From: Ooceraea biroi
Taxonomy: Eukaryota > Arthropoda > Insecta > Hymenoptera > Formicidae
Direction of reading: 5' to 3'
Assembly: GCF_003672135.1 (NCBI RefSeq)
Contig: NC_039510.1
Location: 11,780,001 to 11,844,000 of the forward strand
DNA: 64,000 bases
Part shown: one piece after another, positions 12,658-24,047 of the stretch
Position numbering within the stretch: the first letter of the stretch is position 1
Layout: every line of letters begins with the position of its first letter
Notes under the pieces: model-generated
The model's input: only the letters and a program-made list of their open reading frames with translations
Told to the model about the DNA's origin: nothing
Databases searched by the model: none
Position numbers and translations under genes: made by a program

Positions 12658-14064
12658 ATTATTACTCTCTTTTTCTCTCTCCCTCTCTTTCTTTCTCTCC
12701 TTTCAACAAACTCTCTACAAACACAGCGTGCGTTTCTCGATTACAAAATAAGGATGCAAAGATTCGAAATGAAATCATACGATCTCGACGATCACGATCG
12801 ATACTGACTACGGCAAAAGAAAAATAAATCGAAAAATTAAAATACTCTAGACGAACCACCCAAAACAAAACTTGCACTATAAAAGTCGAGTTTTTCAAGA
12901 AAGATTCATTCATCAAAAATTATATTAAGCTCTGACAGTTTTTATAAAAAAATTGTAAGAAACAATTCCATCCAAAAAACTTTAATTAAATGGCGTGCTT
13001 AAATATCAGCGTTCGTTCATCTGTTCATCGTTGATCGTGGACAGCGCGAGTATACGTTGTCGGGTTCGCGCGTGCGATCTTATTCGCGAGCGCGAATCGC
13101 GGATCTCCTTAGGCGCATAATAATGCATGACGAGAAAATCTAACGCGGCGTAACAGACAGCGTGAAAGAAGCATTTCGATCTGATGAGACGATGCTTCTT
13201 TCCAGCTATATCATCGCTGCTATGACGCTGCATTGTGACGCATTTGAAGCAACGCGATTTTTCGGGACCGCAATCAGATTTTCGAGATGATGAATGAAAA
13301 TTAAATAAGTAAGACCTGATTTGCGTAAATGTTCTGAAATTCTTGGAAAATCTCCAGAAATCTTCCACTGCGAAAATTCCCCACGGTCGATCCAATAAAC
13401 TTGTAAGACGTATGAGATAACGATCAGATTTATACAGGAGACATAAAAAGATTAAAGATTACAGAAGAGAACCAAATGACACGCAAAGACTCACCTTTCT
13501 GCGGTGTACCTGAAAAATCATGTCGGCTGGATCTTCTGTAAGGATAAAAGGGAGAAAGTCTCGTTTTAATGCAACCAAGGATAAAGACACAGGAAAAATG
13601 GATTATACCGTTATAATCTAGCCGTGCATACAATCGATTCGGAGAAATCATGTGAAAGGATAATTTTAGAGGTAACTTTCCGCAGATTCACGCTTACGTG
13701 CGCAGCGGAAACCACGGAGGTGGTCCCGATTCCGTAAGTTATTAGATCAGTAGTGATATTATTTCGATTCAGCTGACGTAAGGGCCGCGTTCATGCCAGC
13801 TTAAATATAATTAACCGAAACCCGGGACGCGAGTTTGCCGAAACGCGCGAGATTGCCGCACGCGCGCGAGAGAGGGATGCGGAGAGACGTATCGCCGCGA
13901 GCGAAGGGACACCGGTTGGTAAGGGTCGCGGTCGATACATGTGTAAATCGAGGTTACTGGACGATACAGCAGCAGGGGTTGTTCGCGAGGGTTGTAGTGG
14001 CGATGCTCCGCTGCCGCGTCTGCCTGTTCCGCTGATGATGGCTCGTCGCCCTCGCACACCTGGG
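12652..14064 (-). other. Probable 3' UTR of the gene
   Basis: Sequence after the TAG has no coding signal in the sense direction. The first AATAAA on the minus strand lies at 12652-12657 (TTTATT on plus), with a GT-rich stretch (GGTGTGTG on minus) about 60 nt further, at 12583-12590. Weaker ATTAAA signals are at 13565-13570 and 12981-12986. The true end cannot be fixed without transcripts, and a much longer 3' UTR is possible. Confidence 0.4.
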
Positions 14065-14153
14065 CTATTGGTTCTCCAGGGAGTAGTGGCGCGACCTCTT
14101 CCAGAAACCCTTGAAGAAACCTTTCTTTTTGGGAGCCTCGGTGCTGTCCGCGC
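14065..14153 (-). CDS. Exon J: terminal coding exon, basic-aromatic tail
   Basis: After the acceptor CTTCTGTTCCAG the frame, fixed by the base carried from exon I (or from exon H if I is skipped, as both leave one base), reads ADSTEAPKK, then KGFFKGFWKRSRHYSL, then ENQ and TAG at 14065-14067. The short alternation of Lys/Arg with Phe/Trp looks like a membrane-lipid or calmodulin-binding peptide; this is inference. The C-terminal residues do not form a canonical PDZ ligand. Longer open frames over this place (13791-14171 and 13811-14059, minus) are in phases the splicing does not reach. Confidence 0.85.
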
Positions 14154-16656
14154 CTGGAACAGAAGCATCACCCGGGATTTGAAGATTTACGACTGGTCTC
14201 ACTGATCGCGCGGATATTACTCGAGACCCACCGGAGTGTCAGACTGATGCTCATACATGAAACTCGTACATGTTTGAACAGGTCGGGCTGCACTCGCCAA
14301 ATTTGCCACAATTTTTCTTTCGAAATGATACATGATATTACGAGAACTATAGTAACATTTAGTATTTATTATGTAATATAGTATTAATAGTACTAGAATT
14401 AGGTGTCGCATTCTTGTGATGCTTTCGTCGCTCATCTGTTTGAAAATAGAATCTTTACGATTTTTTTGTCTAGAATTATTGAATCACTCGAGTTTCGAAT
14501 TTTTGAATCTCAAATCTAAGCTATCGAATTGTATGTGTCGCTTGTCTATATACTTTCAAATTAATTCACATGGAATCGAGTACCCGATGTTCATGTTTCG
14601 AAGCACTCGGATATAAAATTCGTAATATGTAATACGTTACGTTTGTTCAAATATTTGATCACGAGCTTGTCAGAATTTCGCGAATAATTGCCTGCTGCCT
14701 ATTATAAGATACAAAGTATAGCAATCTCGGATAGAGTTACGAAGCGGCCACAATCACTGCGAATGCAAGTGCAGTAGTCGATAGTTTTCAACTGATCGCT
14801 CGTGAACCGTGTTGCACCAGCGAGAAGCACGTTCGCCACTTGAAAGTACATTGCCGCGCTGCATTGCGGTTTCGTTACCGTTGCTGGATCCACCGGGAAC
14901 ACGGTCTTACACGACTGACAATCAATCTGCTGACGCGTTAACCGGTTGGTCAAAAGCCACAGAGCGTCACGCCGTCTTCAAACATCGCGGTGATGTACCG
15001 ATTCTGCAGTAGTGAACATCATATTTTCCTATTTTTGCTGTAATATTAATTTGCCCACTACTGCTAATCTTTAAAATATGATATATGACATGCGCAACTT
15101 ATACATATGATAATCCTCCTAAATATTTTTGCTGATATGAAAAACACTCTTATTCATGATAAAGTAGTTGTATTATTAAACATCCTCTGAAAAGCTCAGT
15201 CTTCTTTGCCCAGCATCTCTCAAGATCATAATCGCTCGGAGAGCCACGGTAGCCATATCTGAAAATCGATACACGTGCCTGAAATCAGCGAGCTGTTCAA
15301 TTAGCTGACAGACAAAGGACCCAGCGGGCCGCTCTATTTCCATCTCCATCGGTTGCATCAGACATCAAAGGTCCGAAAATGCAACACGTGGATGAGATCG
15401 GAGACCTCTTGCCTCTTCATCGTCCTTTCGTTTGATCGTAAATCGGCGATCTTAGCTTGTCTTCCCAAAGCCAATCTACGTTCTTACTGAACAATAGTAC
15501 AATAAACCAATCGAATTTCCGTTTGTATCGCCGAACGGCTAATCAGTTCCTCGTAAAGTGCTTGGCTCTGTAAGGAGAGCGATAAATGTCCAGTTGGCTA
15601 TTCGATGGCTTTCTAAGAGTCTCAAGTCCCTCGAGATGTTGTTCACAAAGTGGCATAAAAACATAATTCGCGATTCAAAAGGGCTACATTATGAAAGTTA
15701 TCTGCATAGAACTTCAGTTAACGAGACGCGTGACCCTGAATGAAGGCAGGAGGCAATCATTCATTTCCATTTTTCACGTTCATGATTACAGTCATTCGCG
15801 ATGGCAATCTGATTGCAATCATCATCATAAGATAGATGCCACGTAACTCGACGTTGTACGCTTAAACGCAACAGTGTTTTCACGTATTTCACCACGTTTT
15901 CAGGCGTGCGCGCGCGCACATGTGCTATGTACTGAGCAGCCTGAAAAAGAAGAAGAAATCCTGGTGACTCCTCTCGCCGATCGCATAACAATGGCCGGTT
16001 CTTCCGGTCAGCGTCAGCGGATCAGAAGGAACAACGGTGTCGTGATTAAATACGACGCCTGTTGCCGGCGTCGCGACGATGCTCTTTTTTACGATCCCCC
16101 GTAGTGAAGCTTATCCTTCATGGAGTTTCCTTGACGCTTGAATCAATGCTTTCACATTTCAGCTTGACGCATTTCAGCTTCCAGAAGATAATTAACGAAT
16201 GAATATTTCATTCGTCAAATTTTTCCCTCGAACAGTCGACATTGACTCTTTGAACATAATGGACTAAAATTACAGGTCCGTTGAAGTCCATCTCTACTCA
16301 ATGCTGTCTTCGCTGAACTGCTGTCTTGCTTGACATGCTCGCTCGGAAAGCCCGCTCGCGGCAAATCAATGCAAATCAGGACTCCAGACACCGCGTGTCC
16401 ATTACAGTTACGTACACGCTTCTCGTCGACATTGAAATCGCACGTGTAACCCGTTCTCGGCCTCTCTAAAGAATGTTGCACGCGTGGCGGACTCGCTAAC
16501 GCGTGCCTTCGATTGGCCGTGACTTTGAGCAGCGCGATAGCGTGTCAAGGTAACGTCCGTGCATAGACCTGGACATCCTGGATGATTTATTCGTCCGTGT
16601 GCTAATTGCGTGGGTTCGGACCGCGAAATGTAGGTCAACTAACAACAAGGTATCTG

Positions 16657-16866
16657 CACTGAGAAAAATTTCCATCGGATAAACCAATTAAATAGTTTTC
16701 CGATTGTTAATTTTGTTTTCCAATTAAATGATGGATATGTTCGATTACCTTCATAGGATATATCCGAGCATTTTCTTTGTCTAACATACAATTTAATCGG
16801 ATATATCCGTTTGTTACTATGTAATTGGATTATCCGATTAGATAGGTCATGATATTTTTCTCAGTG
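16657..16866. mobile_element. 210-bp MITE with CACTGAGAAAAAT ends
   Basis: CACTGAGAAAAAT at 16657-16669 is repeated in inverted form at 16854-16866. Sub-terminal inverted similarity (ATCGGATAA.CCAATTA.ATAG) follows on both sides. Inside are two GGATATATCC palindromes (16758-16767 and 16799-16808). No open frame. It lies in the intron between exons I and J. Target duplication is not clear. Confidence 0.7.
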
Positions 16867-19800
16867 TGGTTATTCAGATTCAACGATGAATCCGCATATT
16901 GATCTCGAGAACACGGAACAGAATATGCAGAATAGTACGAACAAAATGTCAAATTGGGTTTTTCAGTTGGCAAGTAAAGTATCAAGTACCGCCTAATTCT
17001 GTAAACTGTAGTTCTGATACTTTCGTTAGTTTGAAAACGTGAAGAACAGTGGAAAGCAATCCGTTTTTGCCTCGTGTCCTCCTTGGACGGAAATACATCT
17101 AGTAAGGAATCGCAGATAGCAGAGGATAATAATAACATTGCAATTTCTCGACAAGATATTCTTACAATCTACTCTGTGACAATGAATCAAGCTTCTCCAG
17201 CTGTGGCAGCAATTAGCAGACAACCTGTTCATTCTCCGCTTTCTACGTGTACCCAGGCGCACGCTTTGCATTTCACACAGGCATCGTATCTACTCTGCAT
17301 AATCGAAAAAACGCATTATTCTTCTTGACACGCACACACTGTTTGATTTCACAAACGCGATGGAATCTCCGCAATGTTTCATCGCCCGCTTTTAGCATTA
17401 CGTGCGGTCGATTAATCTCAAATTTTACCTAGTGTGAACCAGGAAATCTAGCACATTCAATTGCCTAGTGCCAAATTCGAAATAACTTGCCAAAGAAACT
17501 TGTTCGACCTCGAAACATTTCAGTCTAGTATTTTAAAAGTTAAAATCGATCGTTCAGTCTTTATCATTCCCAAGCTTCATCTATCTTCCACAACGCTCGT
17601 GCATTGTGACCTCCGTCACCTGGAGAAGTAGACGAGGACACCTCTTAATGCAAAAAAATATCCCCGAATTTATGAATTTTCCAGCTGAATATTCCGGAAG
17701 CTGAGACAGTGATTGACCTGCGATCGAGGTCGCGAAGGGTCATGTCGGCAAGCAGGAGGGAAAGAGCGAGGGAAAGAGGAACAGAAAGAGAAAGGGACGC
17801 ACAGAGTGCGACGTGTTGGCGTGGCGGGCCAATGAACAGCCGAGGGATGGAAGGAAGGAAGGAAGATGGCCCTGCCGTGGAGGAGAGCCGTGCGTACGGA
17901 TCAATACCGATAGTGCACCTATATAGGACGTGGAGACGCAGACTCTTGGGTGTGTCCGATCTCCCGCGCGCAGTATCCCAAGCAGTGTCCCGTGTTTGTC
18001 ATGCGTGTCCTCTATCCCGCACGCTCTAGCAACGCCGGCCGACTTTTCCGGCTGGTCCTTGGGACCCGTGTGGTCGATTCCTTCCAAGGGAAAGGACGTC
18101 GAACCCTGCGGTTCGTTAAACCCTCACGTGAAACTCTCGATGGGTTGACGGCTCTCGCTTCACCCACTCGTGAAGTCCACTCTCTCGCGCGGCTGTCAGC
18201 TGATGGCTTCGCGCGCTCTCCGCGCGGGGAGATCCTTCTGAGGCTCCTCAGGTTTTGTAAAATAGTAATATTTTTAACATTCAATGAGACAACTGGAGAT
18301 AGAAGTTACAAATTGATATTCCGTGTGGATTTAATCGAGAAAAGAAGAGAAGGAAGAACGCCGTCTCGGATCTTGATCTAGATTCTGACTTGTCGCTCAT
18401 ATGGTTTATAAAGAACGATCGTCGAGATATTTGTCTTAAATATTATATAAAAAATGTAATAATACAAGTTTTGAAGCTTTATGAAACGGGAGAATTAAAT
18501 ATTGATTATCGATTCGGAAACTAACTAACAATCTAGGAAAGTCGTTCAAACACCGTTGGACTTTCAGGAACTTATATCATGTTACTGTACCGTAAGGCGT
18601 GATATCTTGTGTTGAATCACTCATTAGAGAAGGATTGGAAGATGTAGCATACTTCGCTACGTTCTTTAAATCTCTCGTTTAGAACTTTCTGATCTCGTGA
18701 CGTTAACAAGTTGTGGGTCAGGTGTTGGAACATGGAAGAATGAAGAGGTGAACTGCTCCCCAGGGAGCCAAAGTTAATTTTCAATTTTTTAAATTTTACG
18801 GGATATTTTAAATCCTTATAAATAAGCGTTAATTTGATAAATCTCAGTTCAAAATTTTATTACAAAGAAACGCACGTAGTCCTTGGAAGTATATAGGCCT
18901 AATCGTAGTTACATGGAATGACTTTGCTATTATTGGACGCGATCCAAGGCGGTCAAGCTATTAATATCCTCTCACTTGAAAATGCTAACGTTCGTGTACC
19001 ATCCAAGCATGACAGAAGAAATGAACTTACCAAGAAATTTTTTCAATTTTCAGATAATATTAAATTACAACTTAAGAATTTTTATCAGATGGATGGATTC
19101 AATCCGCACGAATAAATCGCAAAGTTTGCGATTAACCACTGTCAGTGTTATCACTATCAGTTCATCAATGATAAGATACATCAAGTATGCAGGAAGTACA
19201 TTAACTTTGTATGCTCTACTCAACTCGATAACAAATAGCCGCAAGGCAGACTCTACTCAATACAACACACGGAATAATGAGGAGATGTACAAAGCTTTCG
19301 CAACAACGATGTATCTGAGAAGCAATCGATTCGCGGCGATCGTTCGCGGTTCATTGACGTATCGAGAGCGATCACAGCTCCTCGGGAATGCCGGTGCACA
19401 AGCGTGTAACTTTACGCATACTTTATTAAAAAGCAGGCCTTCCTACTTAGTAAGCACCCGTTTCCGAAAATAGCCGGCAAATATTAATAGCCGCGTTAGA
19501 TCCACAGCGGAGAGCCGGGGGAGCGGACGCGCAGAAAGGTCCGCGATATTTTGGAACACCATGATCCTATAGTTGTTCCACGCGGCGTTGCGCACTAAAT
19601 TCGGTTACACGGAATATAAGAAACCGCATGATTATATGATATATACAGATCATATCGTTCTACCTCTTTTTTGTTGTAACAATTGAGCTTAGAGGCGATC
19701 GTGAACACACTCCAACATTTCTTAAGAATTTACCGATGACATAGTTTATTCTCATATTGTAATATTCTTTACATTATATATTATTTCTGTCTAGTGATAA

Positions 19801-20064
19801 TATAGCAAAATTTTTCTTTGCTCGCAGTTTCTACATATTTTTTTATTACTTCAAATTGTTGAAAAATTATAAGGGAATATTGTTCCAATTAATAAAATTA
19901 AAGTAGGCTGGTCAAAAAATCTCTTTAAGATCGTATTTGAATGGAACGATTATGGGATAAATCGCGGAATGGAAAATACCGTTTCTGCGTACGTGCCATA
20001 TGTGGAGAATTATATATGCTAGAGTTGATTTATGCGAGGACGCCGTTAATATCGGACAGCCGAT

Positions 20065-20084
20065 TCTCTCTCTCTCTCTCTCTC
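20065..20084. repeat. (TC)10 microsatellite
   Basis: Uninterrupted TC repeat in the intron between exons H and I, followed by GTCATCGTCATCG. Confidence 0.9.
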
Positions 20085-20750
20085 AGTCATCGTCATCGAG
20101 TGGTCGTCATGTTCCACGAGAGTTCGCGAGTGTCATTAGAATGATCGCGGTGTCAAGTTCGCGGCTCGCCACATTGTTCCTACGATGTGTCACCGAGGGA
20201 TTTCATTTCCAGGGAGGCTGACACGCTCGGTTATTTTCGAATCCTCCATCAGACAAAGACAGGAGGCGAGAGAGAAAGAGAGCCGACAAATAAGAAGCAG
20301 CCGAAATATTGCCCACGAGGATACACGACCGAAATAAACCGGACGGAGAACTTATTTTCTCGCGCGACGCGCTGCGTGTCGCCGCGATTCTTTACCCCCT
20401 AACACGCGACGAGGAAAACTTGCTCTTCTTCGCTGAGAGCACGAAGTGATCGCTTTCGAAAAAAAGAAGATTACACTAAATTATTTCTTCCTGAGGAACT
20501 GAATACATGGCAGTGATTATTAAATATATACATATAAAATTGTCTTTCGTAACTGATTATTACTTTGCCATTTGAATGCAACAAAGATTCTACGCCTTCA
20601 AAGCACAGAGCGCTCTATACATTTAGTTGTAAATCTGCCATCTCTGAATTTAAGTTTAAGAAATGGAATGGATATCAAGATCATTGATCATTGATGAAAA
20701 ATAAAATCTTGTGCAAAAATATATATTATATGAAAAATTGTGCAACTTAC

Positions 20751-20813
20751 CAGCGTAAGGACCAGAAGGTGAGTTGTTGTCCTTACTGCCTTTCCCATCC
20801 TTGCTACCACTTC
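20751..20813 (-). CDS. Exon I: 63-nt symmetric microexon
   Basis: Bordered by TTGCTGTTGCAG and GTAAGT, and 63 nt long, so it can be included or skipped without changing frame. With the one base carried from exon H it reads G-SGSKDGKGSKDNNSPSGPYA and leaves one base for exon J. The peptide is a polar Lys/Asp/Ser/Gly linker. It sits alone between a 13.3 kb and a 6.6 kb intron. Evidence is the perfect phase match at both ends plus strong splice sites; a length divisible by three in such a position is typical of a regulated cassette exon, which is inference. Confidence 0.8.
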
Positions 20814-23800
20814 CTGCAACAGCAAAAGAACATCTCGAAATTAAAATGGGATAGACGCATGTAAGATATGGAACACGTAAAGAAAGTGAGATTTATATAT
20901 TTATATATTGTATGCATTAAAAATATATTTTAAACGGGCTCGTCAAGCATAGCTACTCATCAAGCATATTATTAAAAGTGGAATTTTACCAGAATTCCAT
21001 CAGTTTAATATCAGGAAAGATACTAATAAATATAAAGTTTAACTGATATTAAGATAAGCAATCAAATACGATATACAAAAAATGCATTGATACAAAAATT
21101 GATACGCTACAATCGAGCAGAAAAAAATCATGCAGAACCTCTTTTGCGAAAATGTTCCGCTTTCTTTTGTAAATGTGTTTTGTTGGTCTTCTTTATATTT
21201 TTACTTTTGTTTTTTAGTTTTTTTTATTTTATAATAGTACTTATTAAAGTAAGATTCAAGTAATACGCATGGATAATAATCGCAAGCAGGGAAATTACGA
21301 AGCTATTGATTGAATTAGCAGTTAATTAATGCAAGTACGCAGTGATCAAAGGTAAGAGCGAAAATGCGTAATAGAGTATTGAAATGTATGCGTTCCGCAA
21401 CAAGCGCAGCTTCTGATGGGGTCGGATGAATTGGTTGGAGAGATAAGAAGCAATAATATATATGCATTAGGCCAATTATTCGAAATGGAACGATTATTTT
21501 ATTCGTAGTAGAGACGGTACCTTCATCCCGGATTTTATCATCGCGAAGCAAGTCCCAGGGCGTAATGGATGTACAATAAAAATGCAGAAAAAAGATGTAA
21601 TAAAAAGTATTAACATCTTTTAATGTAGGACATATACTGTAAAATACGCGTCTTACATGAAGAATTATAAATAAATAAATATTAGATATAAATATCAAAT
21701 ATAAATTTAATTTTATTTAATTAGATGTAAATTAAAATTAAATCGATTTGTGTTTAACACGAATCTAATTGCTGATTTTTTTACTATTTATAAACGAAGT
21801 CTAAAAAATCTGATGCCGAATTTTATCACAATTGCATGCTAGTATAGATGTTCACGAAACTTTCTTACCCAACGAAACGGAAATTCCTTTCTTCGTTTTA
21901 AACGCGACCATACTGACATGAAATCACACAAGATCACAAAGGAGATCGATTATCAAGGAAACGAAAGTACAACGCGATCAATAGCTAAGGTCGTTCTCCA
22001 GAGCTTGATAAATCGCAGGATCCGTCGTGTAACTCGGTCAATCGGAAATGGAACCCGCGAGGCAAGAAACGAGTTCGCACTACCGTGTCATTCATCTTAT
22101 CTAATATTGTACAACAATCGATAGCTAACAAGTCTTACTCCTTCGAACGAGTCTTTTCAGACGTGGAATACATTACAATGTACAATCAGAAACATCAACT
22201 TTTTAAGGAATGTCCATGATTTCTTATGGTAATCTCATAAGTCATAAAAAGCGAACCTTCTACAATCACGTTCAATGTTATCAGTAATTTTATAATTGTA
22301 TTTGCAATAATGTGTAAAAGAATATTTATATGTGTTAATGTTTATGCTTTCTTATTTTTCCCTGATCTACCTCTTCTAGATACACTTTCATCCGTTGAGT
22401 TTACGTGCAAGTAAGGTTTGCCCCGCTGAAAACATTTCAATGTACGGAATTTGCAGTATCTCGCAGGTGCAAGTAGGACACGTTCTTTTTGCGCGAGTTC
22501 TTCGGTTTACACCAGACGGCCGTGACTGAAGATAGAGGTCTACGGAGACAGAAGATGAAAGAATGACTATGAGGACTAGAGAAAAGAGAAGACGAAGGAG
22601 GAAAAGAGCAGGAGAATATCGAAAAAAGACGGACGCTCCATACCTGAGGAATAGGGACACAAGTAGCAAACTGGTCGTGGAACGGATTGCCGTTCATAGT
22701 ATATCAGTTGGGTCGTATGTGTCGATCCGTCCTTAAAGAGCTCTCACGTATACGAAAGGTTGGCCTTTTCAGGTTTACAGTCCGTATGTCACCGATCCGT
22801 CTCGACATTTCTCAAAGAGGAGTCGAGAGCATCCGCTAGGTCGAGTTTATCAACTTGCTGTTTTTCAACAGTGGTTTACACATACGTATTTTGTTTATGC
22901 TAAGTAAGTGTGTCTGGCTTAAGCAACTAAGTTTATTAAACAATGAAAATTTGAAAACTAAGTTTAGAAATTTGAGATGCAATCCAACTTGTTATATAAT
23001 ATTTCCATAAAATCTCCACTAAAAGTACCAATGAGAATTATATTGCAACTATGTCGCAACCTTCTGACTATTCACTTAAATGTAACAAAAATTTCTGAAA
23101 AATGTCTATGCGATAGGAAAAGCGCACCGGACCGTAATAAATGGATTCTTCTGATGCGAAAACATTCTGGTGGGTGAATTCGCGCATGTGGATGCTCAGT
23201 AGTATGATTTTAATGTAATGTTCATCCATGAGTCAGATGTGTAATTAATCTAAGTCACCCCGCAAGATTGAACTCGGCTGGAACGTAATTTACGCGCCGT
23301 ATCTAGGATGAAGCGATCGAGTCTCGAGATTTCTTCGCCACGTCTGCGGATGGGAAGATTAGAGATGTGCGTAAATCCGTCATAAGTGCTCAAGGTTGCG
23401 GTGAAGGTCAGTCTCTGGGTATCGTCAATGACACGTATTACGTGACACGAGGCAAGACAAGACCGGCTGTTAGCTCAAATTAAAAATTAATACGATAACT
23501 CGGCATCGCGATAAGGCGGGACTGCTTGCCAATACATGATGACTTGCCAATTCATGAGAGATTAGGGTATTCCTTTCCGCATTAATTGCGGGTTACGACC
23601 TACAACCCGGACTTATCGTATAGGTCTTTTAATAAATCTCTTATTGATTTTAATTAATATTTTCTTAGTAATATTTTATCTCTCGAATTGCAGTGTAACG
23701 TATCAGCAGTTAACGTCTCTCTCGAGGGTTCATGCACCTGCAAACTTTCGACCGTCTCTTTCTTCTTTTTCGTCAACGCGCCGCATTTACGCACGCTACC

Positions 23801-23969
23801 AGACGTATGATTGACCGAGCGTGACGAGATAGTTCGCCAGCAACTTGTTGGAGGCACGGCATCAGCTGCAATTTCGCAAGGCTACCTCGTCGGGGGGGTT
23901 GAAGATAGTGAGAGTGGTCGAGGACAATGACGCGTGTGCCCCCAACATTGGTTGTCCGGGACGAAAGGG

Positions 23970-24047
23970 GAATAGTAATGGTGGTGTTGCTGTAATAGTA
24001 GTGGTGCCGGTGCTGGTGGTGGTGCTGATGGCGGTGGTGGTTGTTCA
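23970..24047. repeat. GGT-rich tract (CACC on minus)
   Basis: Interrupted GGTGGTG units on plus (GTGGTGCCGGTGCTGGTGG). G-rich enough to be a weak G-quadruplex candidate; yields low-complexity Val/Gly or Pro/His frames without coding support. Intron H-I. Confidence 0.6.

Larger units (their letters stand above)
14154..20750 (-). other. Intron between exons I and J (6.6 kb)
   Basis: GTAAGT at exon I and TTCCAG at exon J. Contains the 210-bp MITE and a GC-rich segment at about 17,700-18,250 with overlapping frames on both strands. No nested gene is supported. Confidence 0.75.

Noticed and set aside
13791..14171. 126-codon and 82-codon minus frames over the last exon
   Set aside because: The phase carried from exons H and I leads to a different frame that stops at 14065; these frames are not entered.
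17709..18381. Overlapping 106- to 143-codon frames on both strands
   Set aside because: GC-rich composition lowers stop frequency; no motifs, splice sites or start context.
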